A DNA stretch of 64,000 nucleotides from Pontibacillus litoralis JSM 072002 (GTDB lineage: Bacteria; Bacillota; Bacilli; Bacillales; BH030062). The notes below the pieces were generated by a model. That model was not told the origin of the DNA. It made no database searches and worked only from the letters and a program-made list of their open reading frames with translations. Positions 17,360 to 25,747 of this stretch are shown piece after piece. The first letter of the stretch is position 1. The number at the start of each line of letters is the position of its first letter. The DNA lies in assembly GCF_000775615.1 (NCBI RefSeq), contig NZ_AVPG01000001.1, forward strand, positions 186,001-250,000, in the 5' to 3' direction. The position numbers and the translations under genes are program-made.

Positions 17360-19063
17360 CTACTGATCATATAAATAGTGCACCATTTCTTTATAAACTT
17401 GGAACAGTGAATCCGCTGTGTCCGATTGTAGATCAAGAACAACCATCGCGTATTGCGGATTGTCATATGGGAAAAAACCAGCAAACCAATGGTAGTCCAT
17501 CTCTGCCCTCTCATCTTCTGCTGTCCCTGTTTTTCCAGCTACTTGAAGCCCTTTCAACGCTTTGCCTGTCCCTTTTGGGTGTTCTGTTACTTCATACAAT
17601 AACTTCTGTAATTGCTTAGCTGTGTAGCCGGATATACGTGAAGTAGACTGCTGCTGTTCTGGAAATTCATACATAGGGGTACCATTTTTATATACAATAC
17701 TTGTCACACCACGTACTTCTTTCTTCATGCCGTCTGATGCAATCGTTGCCATCATATTCGCAACCGCTAAAGGGGTAACTTGAACATCTTGTTGCCCAAT
17801 GGCTGTATGAGCAATTAAGTTGGTGTCTTGCTTGTGACTTTCATCTGCCCATATAGTAGAAGGCTCTTCCTCGGGAAATTGCTGAAAGTCTTGAAGATGG
17901 AAGACGTCTCCTTGCCATCCGACGGTATGATCTAGTCCTAATTTTTCAACATAGTAATCCAACACTTCTGAATCTTGTTCCATCATTTGTTGAGCTAATT
18001 GAACAAATGTATGGTTACAGCTTTGTGCAAAGCTTTCTGTAAAAGTCAGTGTTCCTAATTTACGGCTCGGCTTTCTCCCATTAACTCCTATATTACAATC
18101 AAACATTTGCTTTGTATTCAGGCTAGTATGCTCTAGTGCTGCAGCAGCTATTACTGTTTTAAAAACCGAACCTGGCATGGTCGCTTTCAACATATAATTA
18201 TGAATTGTAGCTTCGTCTCCAGTTTGTTGCTGATCATATGGATCATCATCATTTATGTTCGGTTTACTGACCATTGCCAACACATCTCTATTCTGAACGT
18301 CTAGTAAAACGAGCCCTCCTTTATGGATAGAATGCTTACGTATTACTTCTTCCGCCATTTGTTGAATAGGGGTGTGGATCGTCGTCTTTATTTGTACAGG
18401 GTAATAAGGGTCCTCCATACCTTGATATTTCACTTGCAAACCATATAACGGCCCTCCTTTTGCATCGACGTGATACAACAATTGCTCCTCACTGTCTGCT
18501 TGTAAAAAAGGCTCAAATGCTGCTTCTAATCCGGATATCCCTTGATTATTCCCTTGATTGTCTGTGTCTCGAACCAATCCGAGAAAGTGAGCCGCTATCT
18601 TAGGATCTACATCTAATTTACGCTCTACTGGATAGATTCCAGGAATATTCTTCTCTACAAACGTCGTATACACTTCCTCTGATACAGGTTCATGAATCAA
18701 ATCTGACATGTAAAACGGTTCTTGAGCTAGTTGGATGGTCTGTATAAGTTGTGACGTTGAAATAGGGAACTGTTGCGCTATTTCGTTCATCGGTACATTC
18801 ATGTCTTTCAAAAATGGAAACAAAACGATATCGTACTGCGTTGGTTTCGTTAATTGTTGGTCATGTCGATCGCTAAATCCACCTCTGCCATTATGGATGG
18901 TCAGCTGCTGCGTTCGTTGTGCTACACTTTCTTCTAATAGATTCACTTCATCCTTCCCGAAGCTCTCTGTAAACCATAATTGAATCGCAGATAACCGAAG
19001 TAACAATACAATAAAACAAACGGCTATAACAAGCGCCACCACTTTTACTCGTAATGGATGCAA
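17360..19063 (-). CDS. pbpI: Penicillin-binding protein, transpeptidase (PbpI/YrrR)
   Basis: Class B penicillin-binding protein that cross-links peptidoglycan. The 567-residue protein has one N-terminal membrane anchor (7-26), a dimerisation-type domain (about 45-200), and the transpeptidase domain with all three active-site motifs: SVFK (299-302), SCN (348-350) and KTGT (511-514). In B. subtilis pbpI is sporulation-associated (SigF). I prefer TTG at 19063, seven bases after GAGGTG; the GTG at 19069 overlaps that site. Confidence 0.93.
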   Translation of the reverse strand: MHPLRVKVVALVIAVCFIVLLLRLSAIQLWFTESFGKDEVNLLEESVAQRTQQLTIHNGRGGFSDRHDQQLTKPTQYDIVLFPFLKDMNVPMNEIAQQFPISTSQLIQTIQLAQEPFYMSDLIHEPVSEEVYTTFVEKNIPGIYPVERKLDVDPKIAAHFLGLVRDTDNQGNNQGISGLEAAFEPFLQADSEEQLLYHVDAKGGPLYGLQVKYQGMEDPYYPVQIKTTIHTPIQQMAEEVIRKHSIHKGGLVLLDVQNRDVLAMVSKPNINDDDPYDQQQTGDEATIHNYMLKATMPGSVFKTVIAAAALEHTSLNTKQMFDCNIGVNGRKPSRKLGTLTFTESFAQSCNHTFVQLAQQMMEQDSEVLDYYVEKLGLDHTVGWQGDVFHLQDFQQFPEEEPSTIWADESHKQDTNLIAHTAIGQQDVQVTPLAVANMMATIASDGMKKEVRGVTSIVYKNGTPMYEFPEQQQSTSRISGYTAKQLQKLLYEVTEHPKGTGKALKGLQVAGKTGTAEDERAEMDYHWFAGFFPYDNPQYAMVVLDLQSDTADSLFQVYKEMVHYLYDQ

Positions 19064-19111
19064 GCACACTCACCTCTTCCATCCCTAAGTATCACCAATG
19101 GAAGAAGGAAT

Positions 19112-19158
19112 TAAACAAAAACAAAGCCAGCAACAGTTTAACTACTGTGCTGACTTTG
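19112..19158 (-). terminator. greA terminator
   Basis: Inverted repeat CAAAGTCAGCACAGT / ACTGTTGCTGGCTTTG (minus strand, 19158-19144 with 19137-19122, one bulge and one mismatch) followed by TTTTTGTTTAA. Confidence 0.8.
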
Positions 19159-19172
19159 CTAGACGTGTACAA

Positions 19173-19649
19173 TTATTCTACACTAATGATTTTCACTTGA
19201 ATTTCGCCACCAGGCGTTGCAACAGCAATTTCTTCTCCCACTTCATGGCCAATTAAGCTTTTCGCCATTGGAGAATCGTTGGAAATCTTCCCTTCGAACG
19301 GATCTGCCTCAGCGCTACCTACAATGATATAAGTTTCTTCATCGCCATCTGGTAGCTCTTGAAATGTAACCGTTTTACCTAATTGCACTTCATTGCTGTT
19401 TGCTCCATCATTCTCTATGATTACCGCATTGCGGATCATTAGTTCTACTTGAGAAATTCGTGATTCAACAAATGCTTGCTCATCCTTTGCAGCATCGTAT
19501 TCCGAGTTCTCAGATAGATCTCCAAAGCCTCGAGCTATTTTAATACGCTCTACAACTTCTTGACGCTTTTCTGTCTTCAAATAATGAAGCTCATCTTCTA
19601 GTTTCTTCTTACCTTCTTCAGTCATATAATAACTTTTTTCTTCCGCCAT
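19173..19649 (-). CDS. greA: Transcription elongation factor GreA
   Basis: GreA enters the RNA polymerase secondary channel and stimulates cleavage of backtracked RNA. The 158-residue protein has an N-terminal antiparallel coiled coil (1-75) with the acidic tip [16 protein letters not shown] and a C-terminal FKBP-like domain ending with [16 protein letters not shown] and [10 protein letters not shown]. Length and motifs are typical. Confidence 0.97.
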   Translation of the reverse strand: MAEEKSYYMTEEGKKKLEDELHYLKTEKRQEVVERIKIARGFGDLSENSEYDAAKDEQAFVESRISQVELMIRNAVIIENDGANSNEVQLGKTVTFQELPDGDEETYIIVGSAEADPFEGKISNDSPMAKSLIGHEVGEEIAVATPGGEIQVKIISVE

Positions 19650-19697
19650 TTGACTTTCACTCCTTTTACTACTACAACAAAATAATAAATTACCATA

Positions 19698-19737
19698 TAA
19701 AAATTGAGCGGCACTAAGTATGTGCGCTCATTTTTTT
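19698..19737 (-). terminator. Probable udk terminator
   Basis: TGAGCGCAC / GTGCCGCTCA stem (19730-19722 with 19714-19705, one bulged base) followed by AATTTTTATA on the minus strand. The other strand also ends in a T run, but only udk is expected to read into it. Confidence 0.65.
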
Positions 19738-19847
19738 ACATGTCGTTTATTTTATGAATGCTCTTGATATATTTGAACTACTACTCAATATAATGGCAGA
19801 TAATTGGTTTATTTTCAATCATTTTTCATCAAATATATCATGAACTT

Positions 19848-20492
19848 CTAATTTAATTGCTTTTTTTCCGCTAAAATGGTTTTTATCTTTGCTGCCAATA
19901 TATCAATTGCTACATGGTTTTGACCGCCTTCTGGAATAATCAAATCTGAGTAGCGTTTCGTCGGCTCTACAAATTGCAAATGCATTGGTCTTACAACATT
20001 AACATATTGCTCGATAACAGAGTCAATCGTTCTTCCTCGCTCTTTAATGTCCCGTAATAAACGGCGTATAATTCGTACATCTGCATCTGTATCGACGAAT
20101 ACTTTAATATCCATTAATTCTCGAAGTCGATCGTCTTCTAATATCATGATACCCTCTACTATTATAACATCTTTCGGCTCTGTATAAATAACTTCATCTG
20201 AACGGGTGTGAAGTTTATAGTCATATACTGGCTTCTCTATTGGTTGACGAGCAATCAACCGCTCTAAATGATCGATTAATAAATCATTATCAAATGCTAA
20301 TGGATGGTCATAGTTCGTCGATAATCGCTCCTCAAACGGTAAATGACTTTGATCTTTATAATAAAAATCTTGTTCTAACATTAAAATCGTTTTGTCCGTG
20401 AATTGTTGAATAATGGAACGAGTGACAGACGTTTTTCCTGATCCAGTTCCACCAGCAACTCCAATGACAACAGGCTTATTCGTCATCTTCAT
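19848..20492 (-). CDS. udk: Uridine kinase
   Basis: Udk phosphorylates uridine and cytidine in pyrimidine salvage. The 214-residue protein carries Walker A GGTGSGKT (14-21), the [13 protein letters not shown] nucleoside loop, the YDHPLAFD motif, [10 protein letters not shown] and [23 protein letters not shown] six bases before the ATG. One base separates it from the upstream trhP2 stop; it is the last gene of the trmR-trhP1-trhP2-udk run. Confidence 0.96.
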   Translation of the reverse strand: MKMTNKPVVIGVAGGTGSGKTSVTRSIIQQFTDKTILMLEQDFYYKDQSHLPFEERLSTNYDHPLAFDNDLLIDHLERLIARQPIEKPVYDYKLHTRSDEVIYTEPKDVIIVEGIMILEDDRLRELMDIKVFVDTDADVRIIRRLLRDIKERGRTIDSVIEQYVNVVRPMHLQFVEPTKRYSDLIIPEGGQNHVAIDILAAKIKTILAEKKQLN

Positions 20493-21773
20493 TTATTGCC
20501 CCTCTCCATTATACTTCCGAATCATATCATATGGATAAATAGGTTGCTCTACTTTTATTTGAATCGTTTCTAATGGATGACGAGCTGCATCTAACTCCGT
20601 ACCTTCCTCATCCCATATCGCCGTAACTTTTTGTGAGAACCCGTCGATATGCGGACCAAAGAATTCAATAGTATCCCCTGGTTTAAAATAGTTACGTTGC
20701 TGAACAGTTGCAATAGATGTCTCCTCATTAAAGTCTAACACCATACCACAAAATACATAATCTGTCTTTCTATTTTCATTATCGGCTCCATACATTTGCT
20801 CTTTATAACTAGGTATTCCTTCATAAAAAGCGGAAGCAGTGTCACGATTAGCGCATTTGGCTAATTCTTTCACCCACTCCGGTTTCACATAGAAATTATC
20901 TGGATCTTCGCAATAAGCGTCAATCACTTTGCGATAAACACTAACGACAGTAGCAACGTAATGAATAGATTTCATTCTACCTTCAATCTTTAAGCTATCC
21001 ACTCCAATGTCACACATCTTAGGAATAGACAGAATAAGATTTAAATCTTTAGGACTCATCGCAAAAGGTGCTTCCGTCTCGGCAAACATAGGGGCATCTT
21101 GCTCATCATCTGTCCTCATGAGATCATAATCCCAGCGGCAAGATTGACAGCATCCACCACGGTTGGAATCTCTTGCTGTCATATGGTTACTTAACGTACA
21201 ACGGCCTGAATAGGATATACACATCGCTCCGTGAATAAAGGCCTCCACTTCAATATCTACCTTTTCTTTCATTTCTTTTACTTCTTCGTGACTTGTTTCG
21301 CGAGCGGTAACAACTCGGTCCATACCTGCTTCTTTCCAGAACTGAACTGCTTTCCAGTTGGATAAAGATTGTTGCGTGCTAAGGTGTACTTCTAATTTAG
21401 GAGCAACTCGTTTACACGTTTCAATAATAAGTGGATCGGCTACAATAATACCGAACACACCCGCTCCTTCAATTCCTTGCAAGTATTCCTCTAGCCCTTC
21501 CATATTCTCGTTATGGGCATATATATTCGTCGTAACGTACACTCTCGCACCGTATTCTTTTGCAAATGCAACGCCTTCAGCCATTTCCTCGATTGAGAAA
21601 TTCCCCGCATTAGAACGTAAGCCAAATTCACGACCGCCAATGTATACGGCATCGGCTCCGTATCGAATTGCAATTTTCAGCTTTTCAAGGTTTCCAGCAG
21701 GTGCTAGAAGCTCAGGCTTTTTGACAATTTTTCGTTTTCCATCGATTACTTGTGAGATTGGTGTTGTCGCCAT
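20493..21773 (-). CDS. trhP2: tRNA U34 hydroxylation protein TrhP2 (YrrO, peptidase U32 family)
   Basis: U32-family protein of 426 residues. In B. subtilis the YrrN/YrrO pair hydroxylates wobble uridine (ho5U34), which TrmR then methylates. The sequence shows the U32 N-terminal barrel (LAPAGNLEKLKIAIRYGADAV begins near 20), the signature region with CISYSGRC, and further cysteines in GGCCQSCRWDY. Such cysteines hold an iron-sulfur cluster in related UbiU/TrhP proteins. The C-terminal beta domain starts near 340. Thirteen bases separate it from trhP1. Older annotations call it a collagenase or protease, which is not supported here. Confidence 0.9.
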   Translation of the reverse strand: MATTPISQVIDGKRKIVKKPELLAPAGNLEKLKIAIRYGADAVYIGGREFGLRSNAGNFSIEEMAEGVAFAKEYGARVYVTTNIYAHNENMEGLEEYLQGIEGAGVFGIIVADPLIIETCKRVAPKLEVHLSTQQSLSNWKAVQFWKEAGMDRVVTARETSHEEVKEMKEKVDIEVEAFIHGAMCISYSGRCTLSNHMTARDSNRGGCCQSCRWDYDLMRTDDEQDAPMFAETEAPFAMSPKDLNLILSIPKMCDIGVDSLKIEGRMKSIHYVATVVSVYRKVIDAYCEDPDNFYVKPEWVKELAKCANRDTASAFYEGIPSYKEQMYGADNENRKTDYVFCGMVLDFNEETSIATVQQRNYFKPGDTIEFFGPHIDGFSQKVTAIWDEEGTELDAARHPLETIQIKVEQPIYPYDMIRKYNGEGQ

Positions 21774-21785
21774 TTCTTTTACCTC

Positions 21786-22715
21786 CTAATACACCGTTTC
21801 CTTAAAGAAGAAGCCTGTATCCAATGGGCGGTTTTTCGGTTGAACGGCTTCAATCGTTTGATACATCCGATCAGCTACTTCAACATAGTCCTCTTCTTTT
21901 TCAAAATACGTGTCAATTGCTTCACGATATGCTCCGGTTACTGCTTTTAAATAGCTGGATGACTTTAATACTCCATCAATTTTAACTGCATCGATTCCAG
22001 CGTCTAACAGTTCTTCTAATTCATCAATCATACAAATATCATTCGGACTCATTATATGCGTTCCATTCTCGTCTTCAAAGATTGGGTACTTATTGTCTCG
22101 TTCTTCATCATATAAATAAAGACCTTCTTCTTTACTTTGACGCTTCACTTCTAAGTCTTTCCCTTGATAACGGTAATAATTCCCTACTAAATAACGCTTT
22201 GAATGGAACATACATGTCATCCCATGAACCTGCACTTCTACTTCTACTTCTGCATTTTCTTTGATTTCTACAATGGAATCCATATTTATCTCTCTTGCTA
22301 ATACAGCTCGCTTTGCACCTTTACGCCCCCAATAATTACACGTGTACCAATTGGTAGCTGTCGTTTCTGTATTCCAGTGAAGCTTCATGTCAGGTGCTAC
22401 TTCTCTAGCGGTCATTAAAACAGCTGGATCACCAAAAACAATAGCATCCGCATTCACATCACGCAAAAATGCCACATAATCTGGCAATGCATCAATCTTC
22501 TCATTATGAAAAATATTGTTCATTGCTACATACACTTTCTTACCTTTAGCATGAGCTATTTCAATCGCTTCTTTCACCTCATCACGATTGAATTCGCCAG
22601 CTAAACGTAAACCATAATATTGCTCTCCGATAATAAATGCATCTGCTCCTGCATCTGCAAGCATCGCGATATCTTCTACCTTTGTTGGCGTTATGAGTAT
22701 TTCAGGTTTTCCCAT
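21786..22715 (-). CDS. trhP1: tRNA U34 hydroxylation protein TrhP1 (YrrN, peptidase U32 family)
   Basis: Shorter U32 partner (309 residues) of the TrhP pair. It has the same barrel (opening PEILITPTKVEDIAMLADAGAD) and the degenerate signature GMTCMFHSKRYLVGNYY. The cysteines seen in TrhP2 are mostly absent, so it may be a non-cluster partner. It is sandwiched between trmR and trhP2 with short spacers, a conserved Bacillales arrangement matching a shared tRNA modification pathway. Confidence 0.88.
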   Translation of the reverse strand: MGKPEILITPTKVEDIAMLADAGADAFIIGEQYYGLRLAGEFNRDEVKEAIEIAHAKGKKVYVAMNNIFHNEKIDALPDYVAFLRDVNADAIVFGDPAVLMTAREVAPDMKLHWNTETTATNWYTCNYWGRKGAKRAVLAREINMDSIVEIKENAEVEVEVQVHGMTCMFHSKRYLVGNYYRYQGKDLEVKRQSKEEGLYLYDEERDNKYPIFEDENGTHIMSPNDICMIDELEELLDAGIDAVKIDGVLKSSSYLKAVTGAYREAIDTYFEKEEDYVEVADRMYQTIEAVQPKNRPLDTGFFFKETVY

Positions 22716-22722
22716 CTTTCTG

Positions 22723-23361
22723 TCACCTCTTTACACTTATTGCAACCCCGTCGCCTATAGGGATAATCGTTGTTTTGTATTGTGGATGAGCTACTAACCA
22801 CTCATTATATGCTTTGATCTTACTTGCGACCTTTGCCTTATTCGAACCATCGGCTGGATTATCAGCAACATACCCTTTAAATAATACGTTATCGGAAAGT
22901 ACGACACCTGTATCATTCATAAATGGAGTATATAACTCAAAGAAGCGTTGGTATTGGCCTTTGGCGGCATCAATAAACAAAGCGTCATACGGGCCCTTTC
23001 GTTCTACCTCTTCGGCTGTCTGTAACGCATCCCCTAATATAACGTTAATACGATGTTCTAACCCTGCTTTTTGGATATTAGCTATTGCCTCTTTATAACG
23101 CTCTTCGTCACGTTCAATTGTCGTGATGATTGCTGATTGATAACTTCTCGCCATTTGGATAGCGGAATAGCCGATTGCCGTTCCTATTTCTAATATTCTA
23201 GTCGGTTTCGTTAAACGAATGATTTGCTGCACAAATTCCATACCTAAAGGTTCCATTATGGGAACACGATGTTCAGCTGCATACGCTTCTAGCTCCTTCG
23301 TCAACTCATCCTTGTCATCTAGTGTTGTGGACAAATATTGTGTTAATGCATTCTGTAACAT
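22723..23361 (-). CDS. trmR: tRNA 5-hydroxyuridine methyltransferase TrmR (YrrM)
   Basis: Metal-dependent class I O-methyltransferase (212 residues) that converts ho5U34 to 5-methoxyuridine in tRNA. SAM motif I is ILEIGTAIGYSAIQMA, with the acidic IERDEERY after it. The metal-binding acidic residues are in DALFIDAAKGQY and VLSDNVLFKG. It looks like a catechol O-methyltransferase, but its tight linkage to trhP1 and trhP2 supports the tRNA role. AAAAGGAGG precedes the ATG. Confidence 0.9.
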   Translation of the reverse strand: MLQNALTQYLSTTLDDKDELTKELEAYAAEHRVPIMEPLGMEFVQQIIRLTKPTRILEIGTAIGYSAIQMARSYQSAIITTIERDEERYKEAIANIQKAGLEHRINVILGDALQTAEEVERKGPYDALFIDAAKGQYQRFFELYTPFMNDTGVVLSDNVLFKGYVADNPADGSNKAKVASKIKAYNEWLVAHPQYKTTIIPIGDGVAISVKR

Positions 23362-23427
23362 GGGTTAACCTCCTTTTTGGAATTATACAACGTTTTATTT
23401 ACCTTTTTACAACCCTACTATTGTAAC

Positions 23428-23471
23428 AAAAAAAAGAAAGGAATGCGAGGTCGTATCCCGCAATTCCTTTC
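23428..23471 (-). terminator. mltG terminator
   Basis: Minus-strand stem GAAAGGAATTGCG / CGCATTCCTTTC (23471-23459 with 23447-23436) with one bulge, then a run of eight T. Confidence 0.85.
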
Positions 23472-23475
23472 CCTA

Positions 23476-24579
23476 TTATCGTAAGTGTTCTTCCACTAAC
23501 TTTTGATGTTCTTCATAATTATTTGAATAATAAATTTCCCCATTTGGTGCTGCTACGAAATATAAATACTCGGACGGTTCTGGATCAATCACTGCATCTA
23601 AAGCGTTCTCACCGAAATTGGAAATAGGTCCAACTGGTAGCCCTTTTACTTTATACGTGTTGTAAGGAGATTCTACCTCTAAATCTTTATACAACACTCG
23701 ATCTTTATGTTTCCCTAAAGCATATAGTACGGTTGGGTCTGTCTGTAATGGCATCGCTTGATCTAAGCGATTATAGAACACACCAGATATCTTTTTACGA
23801 TCTTCTTCTTTTGGCGCTTCTTTCTCAATAAGTGATGCTAATGTAACGGCTTCATGGATGGTTAAATCTTTCTTCTCTATTTCTTTATGCTTTGGTTGTA
23901 CGATTTGGTTCGATTTATTCAACATCTTCTCGACGATTTGTTCCGCTTTTAAATCTTCTTCATAAAAATCGTACGTAGCAGCGAATAAATATCCTTCTAA
24001 AGGTGTTCTTATTTCTGCATCAAGTATATCTTCTGATAACAAATTTGGATACTGATCGATTAAGGATTCAATGTAAGCTGGATCATTTACCGTTTCAAGA
24101 AAATCTTTTTTAGTGACGTTGGTTTTTTTGGAATATATCCCCGCTATTTGATCAATCGTTTTCCCTTCAGGAATCGTTACGGTGTATACTGGTTCTTTGG
24201 CAACCTTACCAGACTTTAATGATTCAATAATATCATCTAATGTCATTGCTTTCGTAAATGTATACTCTCCTGCTTGGAAGTCCGATTCATTCTTAAATTT
24301 TATATAATAACGGAATACGCGATCATTGTTAATAATTTCATTCTCTTCTAGAATACTTGCAATGGCGGATACGTTGGAACCAATTGGAATCTCAATTGTT
24401 ATTGGTGTATCATCATTGGAATCCACTGGTTGTAAGGCTGATTGTATGTAAAAGAATGCGAACAATCCTCCTGTAATGATGAGTAAAATAAGGGCAGCTA
24501 GCGTAATCCCTACAATTTTACGAACTGCTCGTCTCTCACTATTTCGATTATGGTTCATTCCCTCATTCGACGAAGACAT
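23476..24579 (-). CDS. mltG: Endolytic murein transglycosylase MltG
   Basis: Membrane-bound lytic transglycosylase that cuts nascent glycan strands and sets their length. The 367-residue protein has a short cytoplasmic tail, one membrane helix (22-44), a LysM-like region (about 55-140) and the YceG catalytic domain with LASLIEKEAPKEEDR (catalytic Glu) and FYNRLDQAMPLQTDPTV. GGAGG precedes the ATG. In B. subtilis it is YrrL, between yrzB and yrrM, as here. Confidence 0.94.
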   Translation of the reverse strand: MSSSNEGMNHNRNSERRAVRKIVGITLAALILLIITGGLFAFFYIQSALQPVDSNDDTPITIEIPIGSNVSAIASILEENEIINNDRVFRYYIKFKNESDFQAGEYTFTKAMTLDDIIESLKSGKVAKEPVYTVTIPEGKTIDQIAGIYSKKTNVTKKDFLETVNDPAYIESLIDQYPNLLSEDILDAEIRTPLEGYLFAATYDFYEEDLKAEQIVEKMLNKSNQIVQPKHKEIEKKDLTIHEAVTLASLIEKEAPKEEDRKKISGVFYNRLDQAMPLQTDPTVLYALGKHKDRVLYKDLEVESPYNTYKVKGLPVGPISNFGENALDAVIDPEPSEYLYFVAAPNGEIYYSNNYEEHQKLVEEHLR

Positions 24580-24682
24580 ATGTATTCCTCCTTTATCCGC
24601 TCCATTATACTATAAAAAACGACCAGCTTTCTATTATTTGTGAAAAATTGTCCATTCACTTTTCCATCGTAAATCAATTTTT

Positions 24683-24712
24683 GCAAAAAAAAGACCTGAT
24701 ACATATCAGGCC
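24683..24712 (-). terminator. Terminator after the yrzL-ruvX-yrzB operon
   Basis: Minus-strand GCCTGATA TG TATCAGGT hairpin (24711-24694) followed by eight T. Confidence 0.85.
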
Positions 24713-24727
24713 TTCACTCATTTCTAT

Positions 24728-25006
24728 CTATTGTTGTTCTTCGATAAGCGCTCCAAGTACTTCCTCTACCATATCCCATTCCTCATCAGACTCAATTTGG
24801 TATAGGGCAAGCTCTTCATCGTCTCCGCTATCTTCAAATCGGAAAGCATATAATTCCGCTTGTTCACTCTCTTTTTGCTCAACTGGTACGACAGCAATAT
24901 AGGAATGTCCTGTTTGGTCGACGTCGAACTCAAATACTACTTCAAATAAATGTTCCTCACCATTCTCATCAGGAATGATAATACGCTCTTTTTCTTCATT
25001 AGCCAT
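24728..25006 (-). CDS. yrzB: YrzB family protein (DUF1292)
   Basis: Acidic 92-residue protein of the DUF1292 family, function unknown but widely conserved in Firmicutes beside ruvX and yrzL. It shows the family start MANEEKERIIIPDENGEEHLFEVVFEFD, the HSYIAVVP strand and an acidic C-terminus with ALYQIESDEEWDMVEEV. The ATG at 25006 has AGAGGTGA upstream; an in-frame GTG lies within the ribosome site itself. Confidence 0.9.
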   Translation of the reverse strand: MANEEKERIIIPDENGEEHLFEVVFEFDVDQTGHSYIAVVPVEQKESEQAELYAFRFEDSGDDEELALYQIESDEEWDMVEEVLGALIEEQQ

Positions 25007-25017
25007 TCTGTTCACCT

Positions 25018-25434
25018 CTATCCTTGAGAATCTAAATATCCTTGCAATATAATGACTGCTGCCATCTTATCAATGACTTTCTTACGTTTCGATCTACTCA
25101 CATCTGCATCGAGTAAAACACGTTCAGCTGCCATAGTCGTTAACCGCTCGTCCCACATAACGATTGGTTTTTGATAATGCGCTTCTGCCTTCGCGGCAAA
25201 ATGTTGACAAGCTTCGCCGCGTTCTCCTATTGTACCATTCATGTTTTTCGGTAGTCCAATGACCATCTTGCCCACCTCGTGCTCTATCATGTACTGATCT
25301 AGTTCACGAAAGGCAGCATCGTAATCACCTTCAGCCCATTTAATTGTCGTTATGCCTTGAGCAGTCCAGCCAAATGCATCACTGACAGCAACACCGATTG
25401 TTTTCTCTCCTACATCTAATCCAATTATCTTCAT
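25018..25434 (-). CDS. ruvX: Holliday junction resolvase RuvX / YqgF
   Basis: RNase H-fold nuclease (138 residues) linked to recombination and to 16S rRNA processing in relatives. Catalytic acids are visible: Asp in [17 protein letters not shown], Glu region in [14 protein letters not shown], and Asp in [21 protein letters not shown] near the C-terminus. One base separates it from yrzL; yrzB follows after 11 bases. Corresponds to B. subtilis YrrK. Confidence 0.93.
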   Translation of the reverse strand: MKIIGLDVGEKTIGVAVSDAFGWTAQGITTIKWAEGDYDAAFRELDQYMIEHEVGKMVIGLPKNMNGTIGERGEACQHFAAKAEAHYQKPIVMWDERLTTMAAERVLLDADVSRSKRKKVIDKMAAVIILQGYLDSQG

Positions 25435-25435
25435 A

Positions 25436-25699
25436 TTAGCCCTCTTGTTGTTCTAGATAGAATTTAACTAATTCCTCAATTAATTCATCACGCTCTAGTT
25501 TACGAATAATATTTCTAGCATCATTGTGGCGCGGAATGTACGCTGGATCCCCTGATAACAAATACCCTACAATTTGATTAATTGGGTTGTATCCTTTTTC
25601 CCTCAGTGACTTGTGGACAGACAACAATACATCCTTCACGTTGTCATCAAATGGTTCTTCATTAAAATTAAACTTCATCGTTTTGTCCATCGAACTCAT
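25436..25699 (-). CDS. yrzL: IreB family regulatory phosphoprotein (YrzL)
   Basis: An 87-residue helical protein of the UPF0297/IreB family. In Enterococcus, IreB is phosphorylated by the PASTA kinase IreK and affects cephalosporin resistance; the Bacillus role is not defined. The family core [20 protein letters not shown] and [19 protein letters not shown] is intact. First gene of yrzL-ruvX-yrzB, 48 bases downstream of alaS. Confidence 0.92.
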   Translation of the reverse strand: MSSMDKTMKFNFNEEPFDDNVKDVLLSVHKSLREKGYNPINQIVGYLLSGDPAYIPRHNDARNIIRKLERDELIEELVKFYLEQQEG

Positions 25700-25747
25700 T
25701 AGATCACCTCTTTACGTATAAGCACTCTTTCTTTTCATTATAACGGA

